Shown here piece by piece: positions 56,995-64,000 of a DNA stretch of 64,000 nt. The stretch lies in NCBI RefSeq assembly GCF_004919095.1, contig NZ_STGJ01000001.1:248001-312000 (forward strand), written 5' to 3'. Made by a program: the position numbers and the translations under genes. Origin of the DNA: Crenobacter intestini (lineage in GTDB: Bacteria; Pseudomonadota; Gammaproteobacteria; Burkholderiales; Chromobacteriaceae). The notes under the pieces are model-generated. The model worked only from the letters and a program-made list of their open reading frames with translations. It was not told the origin of the DNA and made no database searches. The first letter of the stretch is position 1; each line of letters starts with the position of its first letter.

Positions 56995-58380
56995 TCAAGC
57001 CAACAACTTACCCGGGTTCATCACCCCGTCCGGGTCGAACAGTTGCTTGATTCCGCGCATCAGGGTGATCTCTTCGGGGCTGCGCGTGTACGACAGGTAG
57101 TCACGCTTGAAGAGCCCCACCCCGTGCTCGGCCGATACGCTGCCGCCCGCCTCGCGCACCAGTTCAAACACCGCCTGGTTGACGTGCTCGCACGCCTGGC
57201 GGAACGCCGCAAGCGCCATGCTGGCCGGGCGCAGCACGTTGATGTGCAGGTTGCCGTCGCCGATGTGGCCGAACCAGACCACCTCGAAGTCGGGGTAGGC
57301 TTCTGCCAGTAAAGCGTCGAGGCGGGCGACGAAGGGGTCTACCTCCGAAATGCGCAGCGCGATGTCGTTCTTGTACGGGGTGTGCGGCGTGATCGCCTCG
57401 CTGATGTCTTCGCGCAAGCGCCACAGCGCGCGCGCGTGCGCGTCGCTTTGCGACACTACCCCATCGACGACCCAGCCCTGCTCCGCGCAGTGGCCGAACA
57501 CGGCAAGGTCTGGCTCGGCGCCGCCTGCCGGGCGCACGTACTCGAGCAGCACGTAATATGGCGCCGCAGACTCGAACGGGCGTGCCGCGCCGCGCGCGAG
57601 CACGTGGCGCAAGGCCTTGTCGGAGAAGAACTCGAACGCCTGCAAGCTAAGCGCGCGCCTGAACGCGTCGAACACCCGCATCACGCACGAGAGGTCGGGC
57701 AAGGCGAGCACCATCACCGCCGTCTCGGGCGGCGCTTGCGTCAGCCTGATCGCCGCGCCGACGATGAAGCCCAGCGTGCCTTCCGAGCCGACGAACAGGT
57801 GGCGCAAGTCGTAGCCGGTGTTGTTCTTGACCAGCCCGCGGTTGAGTTCCAGCACCTCGCCGGCGCCAGTCACCACCGTCAGGCCGGCGACCCACTCGCG
57901 GGTCATGCCGTAGCGCAGCACCTGGATGCCCCCGGCGTTGGTGGCGATATTGCCGCCGATCTGGCTGGAGCCGCTGGACGCGAAGTCGACCGGGTAGTAC
58001 ATGCCGTGCTCGCGGGCGAAGTCCTGCAGGGTGCGGGTGATTACGCCGGGCTCGACCTCGACGATGCCGTCCAGCGCGTCAAAGCGCCCGATGCGGTTCA
58101 TCCGTTCGAAAGACACCACCACCTCGCCGCTGGCCGCCACCGCGCCGCCGGAGAGGCCGGTACGCCCGCCGGAGGGCACCAGCGCGACCTGGTGTTGCCG
58201 CGCCCAGCGCACGATGGCGACCACCTCGTCCACCGTGCCCGGGAACAGCACGGCGGGGGTATCGGCCTGCCAGTAGCGGGTCCAGTCGAGCCCGTAGCTG
58301 GCGCGGCTCTCCTCGTCGGTGGCGACGCGCAACGCCGACGCTTCCGCCAACAGTGCCTGCAAATCCGGCATGGTCGACAT
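56995..58380 (-). CDS. FAD-linked dehydrogenase, probable D-2-hydroxyglutarate dehydrogenase
   Basis: The 461-residue product belongs to the GlcD/D-lactate dehydrogenase/D2HGDH family of flavoenzymes. FAD-binding motifs are LVPSGGRTGLSGGAV, FASSGSSQIGGNIATNAGGI and LRYGMTREWV; the C-terminal catalytic domain has WFGHIGDGNLHINV and SAEHGVGLFKRDY, where the metal and substrate residues sit. Divergent serA is the best clue to function: SerA can make D-2-hydroxyglutarate from 2-oxoglutarate, and a D2HGDH removes it, as described for Pseudomonas stutzeri. D-lactate or glycolate as substrate cannot be excluded. The start at 58380 has GGGAG 7 bases upstream. Confidence 0.87.
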   Translation of the reverse strand: MSTMPDLQALLAEASALRVATDEESRASYGLDWTRYWQADTPAVLFPGTVDEVVAIVRWARQHQVALVPSGGRTGLSGGAVAASGEVVVSFERMNRIGRFDALDGIVEVEPGVITRTLQDFAREHGMYYPVDFASSGSSQIGGNIATNAGGIQVLRYGMTREWVAGLTVVTGAGEVLELNRGLVKNNTGYDLRHLFVGSEGTLGFIVGAAIRLTQAPPETAVMVLALPDLSCVMRVFDAFRRALSLQAFEFFSDKALRHVLARGAARPFESAAPYYVLLEYVRPAGGAEPDLAVFGHCAEQGWVVDGVVSQSDAHARALWRLREDISEAITPHTPYKNDIALRISEVDPFVARLDALLAEAYPDFEVVWFGHIGDGNLHINVLRPASMALAAFRQACEHVNQAVFELVREAGGSVSAEHGVGLFKRDYLSYTRSPEEITLMRGIKQLFDPDGVMNPGKLLA

Positions 58381-58393
58381 GGTTTTCTCCCTC

Positions 58394-58448
58394 TTTTCAA
58401 ACGTCATTTACACGCCGCATAATAACTAAACCCGAGTAATTTACTCAA
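58394..58448. promoter_or_regulatory. Divergent promoters of serA and the dehydrogenase with a shared palindrome
   Basis: Minus strand: TTGAGT (58443-58448) and TATTAT (58419-58424), 18 bases apart, drive the dehydrogenase. Plus strand: TTTTCA (58394-58399) and CATAAT (58418-58423), also 18 apart, is a candidate serA promoter. The two -10 boxes share bases. The perfect palindrome GAGTAA-T-TTACTC (58434-58446) lies across the -35 of the dehydrogenase and just past the -10 of serA, so one regulator could control both. Confidence 0.55.
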
Positions 58449-58460
58449 CATAGGTGTACC

Positions 58461-59690
58461 ATGACCCAAGCCCTCTCCCTGCCGCGCGACCGCATCAAGG
58501 TACTGTTGCTCGAAGGCATACACCAAAGCGCGGTCGACGTGTTCACCGCCGCCGGTTACACCCGCATCGAACGCTACGACAAGGCGCTGCCGCCGGCCGA
58601 GCTCGCCCACAAGATTGCCGACGCGCACCTGGTCGGCATCCGCTCGCGCAGCCAGCTGGACGAAGCAGCCCTTTCCGCCGCGCAGAAGCTGATCGCCGTC
58701 GGCTGCTTCTGCATCGGCACCAACCAGGTCGACCTGGCCGCGGCCAAACGCCGCGGCGTGCCGGTGTTCAACGCGCCGTTCTCCAACACCCGCTCGGTGG
58801 CGGAGCTGGTGATCGCCGAGACCATCCTGTTGATGCGCAACATCCCGGCCAAGAACACGCTACTGCACCGCGGCGGCTGGGACAAGTCCGCCGCCGACAG
58901 CTTTGAGGTGCGCGGCAAGACGCTGGGCATCATCGGCTACGGCAACATCGGCACCCAGGTCGGCGTGCTGGCCGAGGCGCTGGGCATGCAGGTACTGTTT
59001 TGCGACATCGAAAACAAGCTACCGCTGGGCAACGCGCGGCAGGTCGCCTTCGCCGAACTGTGCGCCCGGGCGGACACCATCACGCTGCACGTCCCGCAAA
59101 CTGCACAGACGCAAGGCATGATCGGCGCAGGCGAGCTTGCCATGATGAAAGACGGCGTGCGCCTGATCAACGCCTCGCGCGGCAACGTGATCGACATCGG
59201 GGCGCTCGCCGACGCGCTTGAGCGCGGCAAGCTCTCCGGCGCCGCCGTCGACGTCTTCCCGCACGAACCCGAACACAACGCCGAGCCGTTCGTGTCGGCG
59301 CTAACCGCGTTCGACAACGTAATCCTCACCCCGCACATCGGCGGCAGCACCCAGGAAGCGCAAGCCAACATCGGCCACGAAGTGGCGGCCAAGCTGGTGC
59401 GCTACAGCGACAACGGCTCGACCCTCTCCGCCGTCAACTTCCCGGAAGTGTCGCTGCCGGCGCACGCAGGCAAGTGCCGCTTGCTGCACATCCACCGCAA
59501 CCGTCCCGGCGTGCTCGCGCATGTAAACGAGGCACTGGCCAAGGCCGGCGCCAATATCGCCGCGCAGTACCTGCAGACCGACGCCGACATCGGTTACGTG
59601 GTGGTCGAGACCGACAGCGCGGCAAGCCAGGACGCGCTGGCTGCCCTCGCACAGGTGGAGGGCACCTTACGCTGCCGCGTGCTGTACTGA
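58461..59690 (+). CDS. serA: D-3-phosphoglycerate dehydrogenase
   Basis: SerA starts serine synthesis by oxidising 3-phosphoglycerate with NAD. The 409-residue product is of the E. coli type: substrate domain with GIRSRSQLDEAAL and GCFCIGTNQVDLAAA, Rossmann motif LGIIGYGNIGTQVGVLAEAL (about residue 153), catalytic Arg in NASRGNVID (about 239), catalytic His292 in LTPHIGGSTQEAQ, and a C-terminal ACT domain (LLHIHRNRPGVLAHVNEALA) that in E. coli binds serine for feedback control. The E. coli type also reduces 2-oxoglutarate, which fits the adjacent dehydrogenase. Confidence 0.96.
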   Translation: MTQALSLPRDRIKVLLLEGIHQSAVDVFTAAGYTRIERYDKALPPAELAHKIADAHLVGIRSRSQLDEAALSAAQKLIAVGCFCIGTNQVDLAAAKRRGVPVFNAPFSNTRSVAELVIAETILLMRNIPAKNTLLHRGGWDKSAADSFEVRGKTLGIIGYGNIGTQVGVLAEALGMQVLFCDIENKLPLGNARQVAFAELCARADTITLHVPQTAQTQGMIGAGELAMMKDGVRLINASRGNVIDIGALADALERGKLSGAAVDVFPHEPEHNAEPFVSALTAFDNVILTPHIGGSTQEAQANIGHEVAAKLVRYSDNGSTLSAVNFPEVSLPAHAGKCRLLHIHRNRPGVLAHVNEALAKAGANIAAQYLQTDADIGYVVVETDSAASQDALAALAQVEGTLRCRVLY

Positions 59691-59693
59691 GCA

Positions 59694-59720
59694 GGCATGG
59701 GCGGGCGTACCGCCCATGCC
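59694..59720 (+). other. Strong hairpin after serA without a T-run
   Basis: An 11-bp perfect stem (59694-59704 with 59710-59720) with a 5-base loop begins 3 bases after the serA stop. No T-run follows, so it is more likely to protect the serA mRNA end than to terminate by itself. Further on, GATCAACAG (59736-59744) and CTGTTGATC (59796-59804) form distant inverted arms upstream of ybaL. Confidence 0.55.
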
Positions 59721-59826
59721 ATGGCCGGAACTTGGGATCAACAGCCGCGGTCTGCCCATGACAGTGATGAAAACCTGGCCACGCCCCACGTTAGCCTGTT
59801 GATCGACCGCGCCGAAAGACTGCCTT

Positions 59827-61500
59827 ATGCCACACGATATCAGCCTGATCGCCACCCTTGCCGTCGGCTTTTCGCTCGCCTTGCTGCTGGGTTTCCTTGC
59901 CCAGCGCCTGAAGATGCCGCCACTGGTGGGCTACCTGCTGGCCGGCGTCATGATCGGCCCGGCCACGCCGGGCTTCGTCGCCGACGTGGGCCTCGCCGGC
60001 CAATTGGCCGAGATCGGCGTCATGTTGCTGATGTTCGGCGTGGGCCTGCACTTCTCGCTGGCCGACCTGATGGCGGTGCGCCGCATCGCGGTACCGGGCG
60101 CGGTGGTGCAGATCGCCGCCGCGACGCTGCTGGGCGGCGGCGTCGCCTACGCCTGGGGCTGGCCGTGGGATAGCGCGCTGGTATTTGGCCTTAGCCTGTC
60201 GGTTGCTAGTACCGTGGTACTGCTGAAGGCGCTGGAAACCCGCGGCGTGCTCGAGTCGATCAACGGCAAGATCGCGGTGGGCTGGCTGATCGTCGAAGAC
60301 CTGTTCATGGTGCTGGTACTGGTGTTGTTGCCGGTGCTGGCCGGCATCCTTGACGGTGCGCCAGGCGGCCCGGCCAGCGTGTGGGGGGCGCTCGCGCTCA
60401 CGCTTGCCAAGATCGTCGCCTTCGTCGCGCTGATGCTCGTGGTCGGGCGCAGGCTGCTGCCCAGGCTGTTGTGGTGGATCGCCGCCACCGGCTCGCGCGA
60501 GCTCTTTACCCTCGGGGTGGTGGCCGCGGCGCTCGGCGTGGCCTTTGGGGCGGCCAAGCTGTTCGACGTGTCGTTCGCGCTGGGCGCCTTCTTTGCCGGG
60601 ATGATGCTTCGCGAGTCGGAATTCAGCCACAAGGCCGCCGACGAGTCGCTGCCGCTGCGCGACGCCTTTGCCGTGCTGTTCTTCGTGTCGGTCGGCATGT
60701 TGTTCGACCCGGCCGTGATCCTGGCCCAGCCGGTGAAACTGCTGGTGGTGGTCGCCATCATCATGGTCGGCAAGACGCTGGCCGCCGTCGCGCTGGTTTT
60801 GCTGTTCCGCTACCCGCTGAACACCGCGCTGACCGTCGGCGTCAGCCTTGCCCAGATCGGCGAATTCTCCTTCATCCTGGCGGGGCTCGGCGTCGCGCTG
60901 GGCATGCTGGACGCCGAAGCGCACAGCCTGATCCTGGCCGGCGCGCTGATCTCGATCGCGGCCAATTCAGCCTTGTTTGCGCTGGTGGAGCCGGCGCAGC
61001 GCTGGATACGCGAGCGCTCCGCCCTCGCCCGCCGCCTTGAAGCGCGCGACGACCCCTTGGCCCAGTTACCGATGACGACAGACCTCTCCCAATTGAGCGG
61101 GCAAGTGGTGCTGGTCGGCTACGGCCGGCTGGGCCGCCGCATAGGGAAGACGCTGCGCTCGAACAAGGTGCCGTTCGTTGTCGCCGAACAGAACCGCGAG
61201 GTGGTCGACCTGCTGCGCCAGCAAGGCTTGCCCGCGGTCAGCGGCGACGCCAGCGAGGCGGCCGTGCTGATCCAGGCGCACATCGCCCGCGCAGCGGTCA
61301 TGGTGGCGGCCATCGAGGATACGGTCGCCGCGTGCCGGATGGTCGAGATTGCGCGCACCCTGAACCCGCAGATCCGGGTCATCCTGTACGCCGGCAACGA
61401 AGACGAGGCCGGGCATCTGCGGACCCGGGCGAGGGCGACGGTGTTCGTCGCCGAAGACGAGTTGGCCCGCGCCATGGCGGACCAGGTCCTCGCCAAATGA
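59827..61500 (+). CDS. ybaL: YbaL-like monovalent cation:proton antiporter with RCK domain
   Basis: The 557-residue product matches E. coli YbaL in length and along its sequence: a CPA2 membrane domain of about 12 segments (RLKMPPLVGYLLAGVMIGP, GVGLHFSLADLMAVRRIAVP, STVVLLKALETRGVL, GWLIVEDLFMVL, LPLRDAFAVLFFVSVGMLFD, LAQIGEFSFILAGLG) followed by an RCK/TrkA-N domain with VVLVGYGRLGRRIGKTL (about residue 426). It probably exchanges K+ or Na+ for protons under nucleotide control. The TrkA-C domain is missing, as in YbaL. Confidence 0.94.
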   Translation: MPHDISLIATLAVGFSLALLLGFLAQRLKMPPLVGYLLAGVMIGPATPGFVADVGLAGQLAEIGVMLLMFGVGLHFSLADLMAVRRIAVPGAVVQIAAATLLGGGVAYAWGWPWDSALVFGLSLSVASTVVLLKALETRGVLESINGKIAVGWLIVEDLFMVLVLVLLPVLAGILDGAPGGPASVWGALALTLAKIVAFVALMLVVGRRLLPRLLWWIAATGSRELFTLGVVAAALGVAFGAAKLFDVSFALGAFFAGMMLRESEFSHKAADESLPLRDAFAVLFFVSVGMLFDPAVILAQPVKLLVVVAIIMVGKTLAAVALVLLFRYPLNTALTVGVSLAQIGEFSFILAGLGVALGMLDAEAHSLILAGALISIAANSALFALVEPAQRWIRERSALARRLEARDDPLAQLPMTTDLSQLSGQVVLVGYGRLGRRIGKTLRSNKVPFVVAEQNREVVDLLRQQGLPAVSGDASEAAVLIQAHIARAAVMVAAIEDTVAACRMVEIARTLNPQIRVILYAGNEDEAGHLRTRARATVFVAEDELARAMADQVLAK

Positions 61501-61632
61501 AACGCGCCCGCGCCACGCCGATCAGCTAACTACGATCCTCTTAGGTGAACTTACCGCTCCGGTCGTGCCCGGTTCGTTCTAAGGCCGTCACTCATCGCCC
61601 AAAGCAGCACGCACGACACATAGGGAACCATC

Positions 61633-62484
61633 ATGATCAAACGCATCCTGCTCACGCTGAACAACAGCCCCTCGGCCTACGAAGCCCGTGCACGCGCCAT
61701 CCGCCTGGCAAGCGAACGCGGCGCCGACCTGACAGCACTGGCACTGGTCGACCTGGAACGGCTCACCCACGGCGAGGCGGTCCCCGCCGGCGCGCTCGCG
61801 TTCCAGGAGCAGCGCAACCAGCAGTGGCTTGCCGAGTGGCGGACACAGGCCGACGAGCTGATCGACGCGTGCCGGCAACAGGCCGCACTCTCCGGCGTGA
61901 ACTTTACCGGGCTGTGCGTGGAAGACGACTTGCCCGCCGCCGCGCTGGCGCGCGAAGCACGCAGCCACGACCTGGTCGTCAGCGCGACGGACGCGTGGCT
62001 GGGTTCGGCGGGCCAGTCCGAAGACGCGCGGCAGCTCGCAAGCTACCTCGCCGACGCGCCGCGGCCCTTGTTGCTGCTGCCGGGCAGCGCCAGCGAATAC
62101 AGCCGCCACCCTGACGGCCCCATCCTGATCGCCTACGACGGCAGCCCGTGCGCCGCACGCATGCTGCAGCAGCTCGCCTTCATGCGGCTGTGGCCCCACT
62201 CGGAAAAGCGTTTGGTCGTGGTGCAAAAATCCCAGCAGGACGCGGAAGCCCTGGCGGCAGAGGCGGCTGGCTACCTGGCCTGCCACGGCATCGAAACGGT
62301 ACCGGCAGCCATCGGCAGCACGCTGCCCGCCGCGGAGGTCCTGCTCGCCGAATCTGCCGCGCACGGCGCACGCGCGCTGGCCATGGGAGCGTTCGGGAGC
62401 AACAGCTGGCGCGACCGCCTGTTCGGCTCGGCCACCCGCACCCTGCTGGCCGAGGCCGACTTCCCCTTGCTGCTAGCCCACTGA
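61633..62484 (+). CDS. Tandem universal stress protein
   Basis: The 283-residue protein has two UspA domains: residues 1-150 (IKRILLTLNNSPSAYEARAR) and about 155-283 (GPILIAYDGSPCAARML). The second ends with GAFGSNSWRDRLFGS, which fits the ATP-binding pattern G-2x-G-9x-G(S); the first has no such pattern at the matching place (DAWLGSAGQ). This resembles E. coli UspE-type tandem proteins in layout. It lies between ybaL and acnA with gaps of more than 130 bases on both sides, so it is probably transcribed alone. Confidence 0.9.
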   Translation: MIKRILLTLNNSPSAYEARARAIRLASERGADLTALALVDLERLTHGEAVPAGALAFQEQRNQQWLAEWRTQADELIDACRQQAALSGVNFTGLCVEDDLPAAALAREARSHDLVVSATDAWLGSAGQSEDARQLASYLADAPRPLLLLPGSASEYSRHPDGPILIAYDGSPCAARMLQQLAFMRLWPHSEKRLVVVQKSQQDAEALAAEAAGYLACHGIETVPAAIGSTLPAAEVLLAESAAHGARALAMGAFGSNSWRDRLFGSATRTLLAEADFPLLLAH

Positions 62485-62515
62485 GCAAGCGGGGTGCGCA
62501 GCAACGCCTGCAAGC

Positions 62516-62544
62516 ACCGGTTTGCCGCGAGCAGACCGGTTTGC
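62516..62544. repeat. Direct repeat upstream of acnA
   Basis: ACCGGTTTGC occurs at 62516-62525 and again at 62535-62544, 19 bases apart, close to two helical turns. Each copy contains the palindrome ACCGGT. It may be a binding site for a regulator of acnA. Confidence 0.4.
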
Positions 62545-62656
62545 GGCGCGCGAGTACGTCAACCTGCCACTGCCCTGAGCCTGGCCGCTCCACCGCGCCA
62601 CGCGCCGCCGGCTATACCGGACGGGGATGACCACCACCGCGTCAGTGAGGCAAGCC

Positions 62657-64000
62657 ATGCACACCCCGACCAACTCGTTCAACACGCTGTCCACGCTTGA
62701 GGCCAACGGCAAGACCTACCGCTACTTCGCCTTGCAAGGCGGCGAGCTTGCAGGGTGCGCGGCGGTGCGCCGCCTGCCGGTGAGCTCTCGCATCCTGCTT
62801 GAGAACCTGCTGCGCCACGAAGACGGGGTAAGCGTCACCCGCCAGCACATCGAGGCGCTGGCCAGCAGCGGCGGCCGTGCCGTCGACCAGGAAATCCTGT
62901 TCCATCCGGCGCGGGTGCTGATGCAGGACTTCACCGGCGTGCCGGCGGTGGCGGACCTTGCCGCGATGCGCGACGCGCTGGCCAGCCGCGGCGCCGACCC
63001 GCTCAGGGTCAACCCCCTGACGCAGGTCGACCTGGTGATCGACCACTCGGTCAACGTCGACAGCTTCGGCAGCGCCGCCGCCTTCGACATCAACGTGCGC
63101 CAGGAGATGCAGCGCAACCACGAGCGCTACCGCTTCCTCAAGTGGGCGCAGGGTGCCTTCGCCAACTTCCGGGTGGTACCGCCGGGCACCGGCATTTGCC
63201 ACCAGGTCAACCTCGAGTACCTGGCCAAAGTGGTGTGGCAGCAGCCGGGGGCGGACGCGCCGCTGGCCTTTCCCGACACGCTGGTCGGCACCGACAGCCA
63301 CACCACGATGATCAACGCGCTGGGCGTGCTCGGCTGGGGCGTCGGCGGCATCGAAGCGGAAGCGGCCATGCTCGGCCAGCCGGTGCCGATGCTGATCCCG
63401 GAAGTGGTCGGCTTCGAGCTAACCGGCGCGCTTGCGCCGGGCATCACCGCGACCGACCTGGTGCTGCAGGTGGTGCAGATGCTGCGGGCGTTCGGCGTGG
63501 TCGGCAAGTTCGTCGAGTTTTACGGCGCGGGGCTTGACCACCTGCCGCTGCCGGAGCGCGCCACCCTCGCCAACATGGCGCCAGAGTATGGCGCGACCTG
63601 CGGCTTCTTCCCGGTCGACGCGCAAACCCTGCACTACCTCGCCGCCACCGGCCGCGACGCGGATACCTGCGCCCTGGTCGAAGCGTACTGCCGCGCGCAG
63701 GGCCTGTGGCGCGACGCGCACAGCGCCGCACCCGATTACGCTGCGACCCTGTCGCTGGACCTTTCGACGGTGCAGCCGTCGCTGGCCGGGCCGCGCCGCC
63801 CGCAAGACCGCGTGCTGCTGCCTGCCTTGCGCGAAGCGACCGAGACCGTGATCGCGAACAACGGCAAGGCGGCGGAACTGGACACGGCGTTCGCGCTGCC
63901 CGGGGATGCGGGCAGCCTGCACCACGGCGACGTGGTGATCGCCGCGATCACCTCCTGCACCAACACGTCGAACCCCGCCGTGATGATCGGCGCCGGCCTG
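62657..64000 (+). CDS. acnA: Aconitate hydratase A, 3' end cut off by window
   Basis: AcnA interconverts citrate and isocitrate with a 4Fe-4S cluster. The first 448 codons are visible; full AcnA has about 870-900 residues. Landmarks: FPDTLVGTDSHTTMINALGV, GWGVGGIEAEAAMLGQPVPM, GKFVEFYGAGLDHLPLPERA, ANMAPEYGATCGFFPVD, and the first cluster Cys in AAITSCTNTSNPAVM near the end. The layout is that of AcnA/AcnD, not AcnB. I chose ATG 62657 because GAGG lies six bases upstream; ATG 62627 in the same frame has no spacer to a binding site. AcnD cannot be excluded without the C-terminal half. Confidence 0.9.
   Translation, partial: MHTPTNSFNTLSTLEANGKTYRYFALQGGELAGCAAVRRLPVSSRILLENLLRHEDGVSVTRQHIEALASSGGRAVDQEILFHPARVLMQDFTGVPAVADLAAMRDALASRGADPLRVNPLTQVDLVIDHSVNVDSFGSAAAFDINVRQEMQRNHERYRFLKWAQGAFANFRVVPPGTGICHQVNLEYLAKVVWQQPGADAPLAFPDTLVGTDSHTTMINALGVLGWGVGGIEAEAAMLGQPVPMLIPEVVGFELTGALAPGITATDLVLQVVQMLRAFGVVGKFVEFYGAGLDHLPLPERATLANMAPEYGATCGFFPVDAQTLHYLAATGRDADTCALVEAYCRAQGLWRDAHSAAPDYAATLSLDLSTVQPSLAGPRRPQDRVLLPALREATETVIANNGKAAELDTAFALPGDAGSLHHGDVVIAAITSCTNTSNPAVMIGAGL

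Noticed and set aside
59694-59720. Hairpin after serA as a rho-independent terminator
   Set aside because: The stem is strong but no T-run follows on the plus strand, so I list it as a hairpin only.

Overview
The window is a 64 kb piece of GC-rich bacterial chromosome, densely packed with housekeeping genes. It has no insertion sequence, prophage, integrase or CRISPR array, and no block of foreign-looking composition. The gene set fits a betaproteobacterium, most likely of the order Neisseriales (Chromobacteriaceae-like): ilvE followed by a small CHCC zinc-finger gene and waaF, pepA-holC divergent from lptFG, a single-domain QueF, glnE and glnD, and an arginine succinyltransferase operon of the Pseudomonas type. 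The taxonomic call is an inference from gene content.

Layout. 1-2613: 5' part of yhdP (minus), 30 bp from the divergent glnE. 2644-8250: glnE, ilvE, zinc-finger protein, waaF, TetR regulator, closed by a long perfect inverted-repeat terminator. 8309-9343: Iap-like M28 peptidase (minus). 9562-14020: trxB, smr, bcp, PIN-PhoH ATPase, alpha/beta hydrolase. 13932-19600 (minus): pepA, holC, a very long Ala/Glu/Pro-rich protein, PduO-type adenosyltransferase and a thermonuclease-like protein, each nearly overlapping the next. 19769-24523: lptF, lptG, glnD. 24592-26400: typA (minus). 26556-27470: an unknown protein. 27482-30432: two overlapping CLC genes (minus). 30665-31334: HdeA and a glycine-zipper lipoprotein. 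31390-34126: queCDEF operon (minus). 34231-36637: endonuclease I lipoprotein, CinA-like protein, YdcF-like protein. 36702-40214: livHMGF. 40593-45436: astC-aruF-aruG-astD. 45664-48336: pepD and dusC (minus). 48447-54129: degenerate HD-GYP protein, DUF1653, msrA, then a K+ channel / histidine kinase / response regulator operon. 54170-56727: nadK, recN. 56781-56870: tRNA-Ser(UGA). 56995-59690: a probable D-2-hydroxyglutarate dehydrogenase divergent from serA. 59827-64000: ybaL, a tandem universal stress protein and the 5' part of acnA.

How the genes work together. glnE and glnD both belong to nitrogen control of glutamine synthetase. The que genes make preQ1 for tRNA. The ast/aru operon degrades arginine by the succinyl pathway but lacks astB and astE here. 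serA and its neighbour probably form a serine-synthesis couple in which the oxidase removes the D-2-hydroxyglutarate made by SerA. waaF, lptF, lptG and yhdP serve outer-membrane lipid assembly.

I found no clearly new multi-gene system. The most unusual items are the channel-kinase-regulator operon, a QueD with three T-fold domains, the 860-residue disordered protein with a repeated LDELL-type motif, paired CLC proteins with different proton-pathway residues, and several promoter-overlapping palindromes (pepA/lptF, livH, serA/dehydrogenase, typA).
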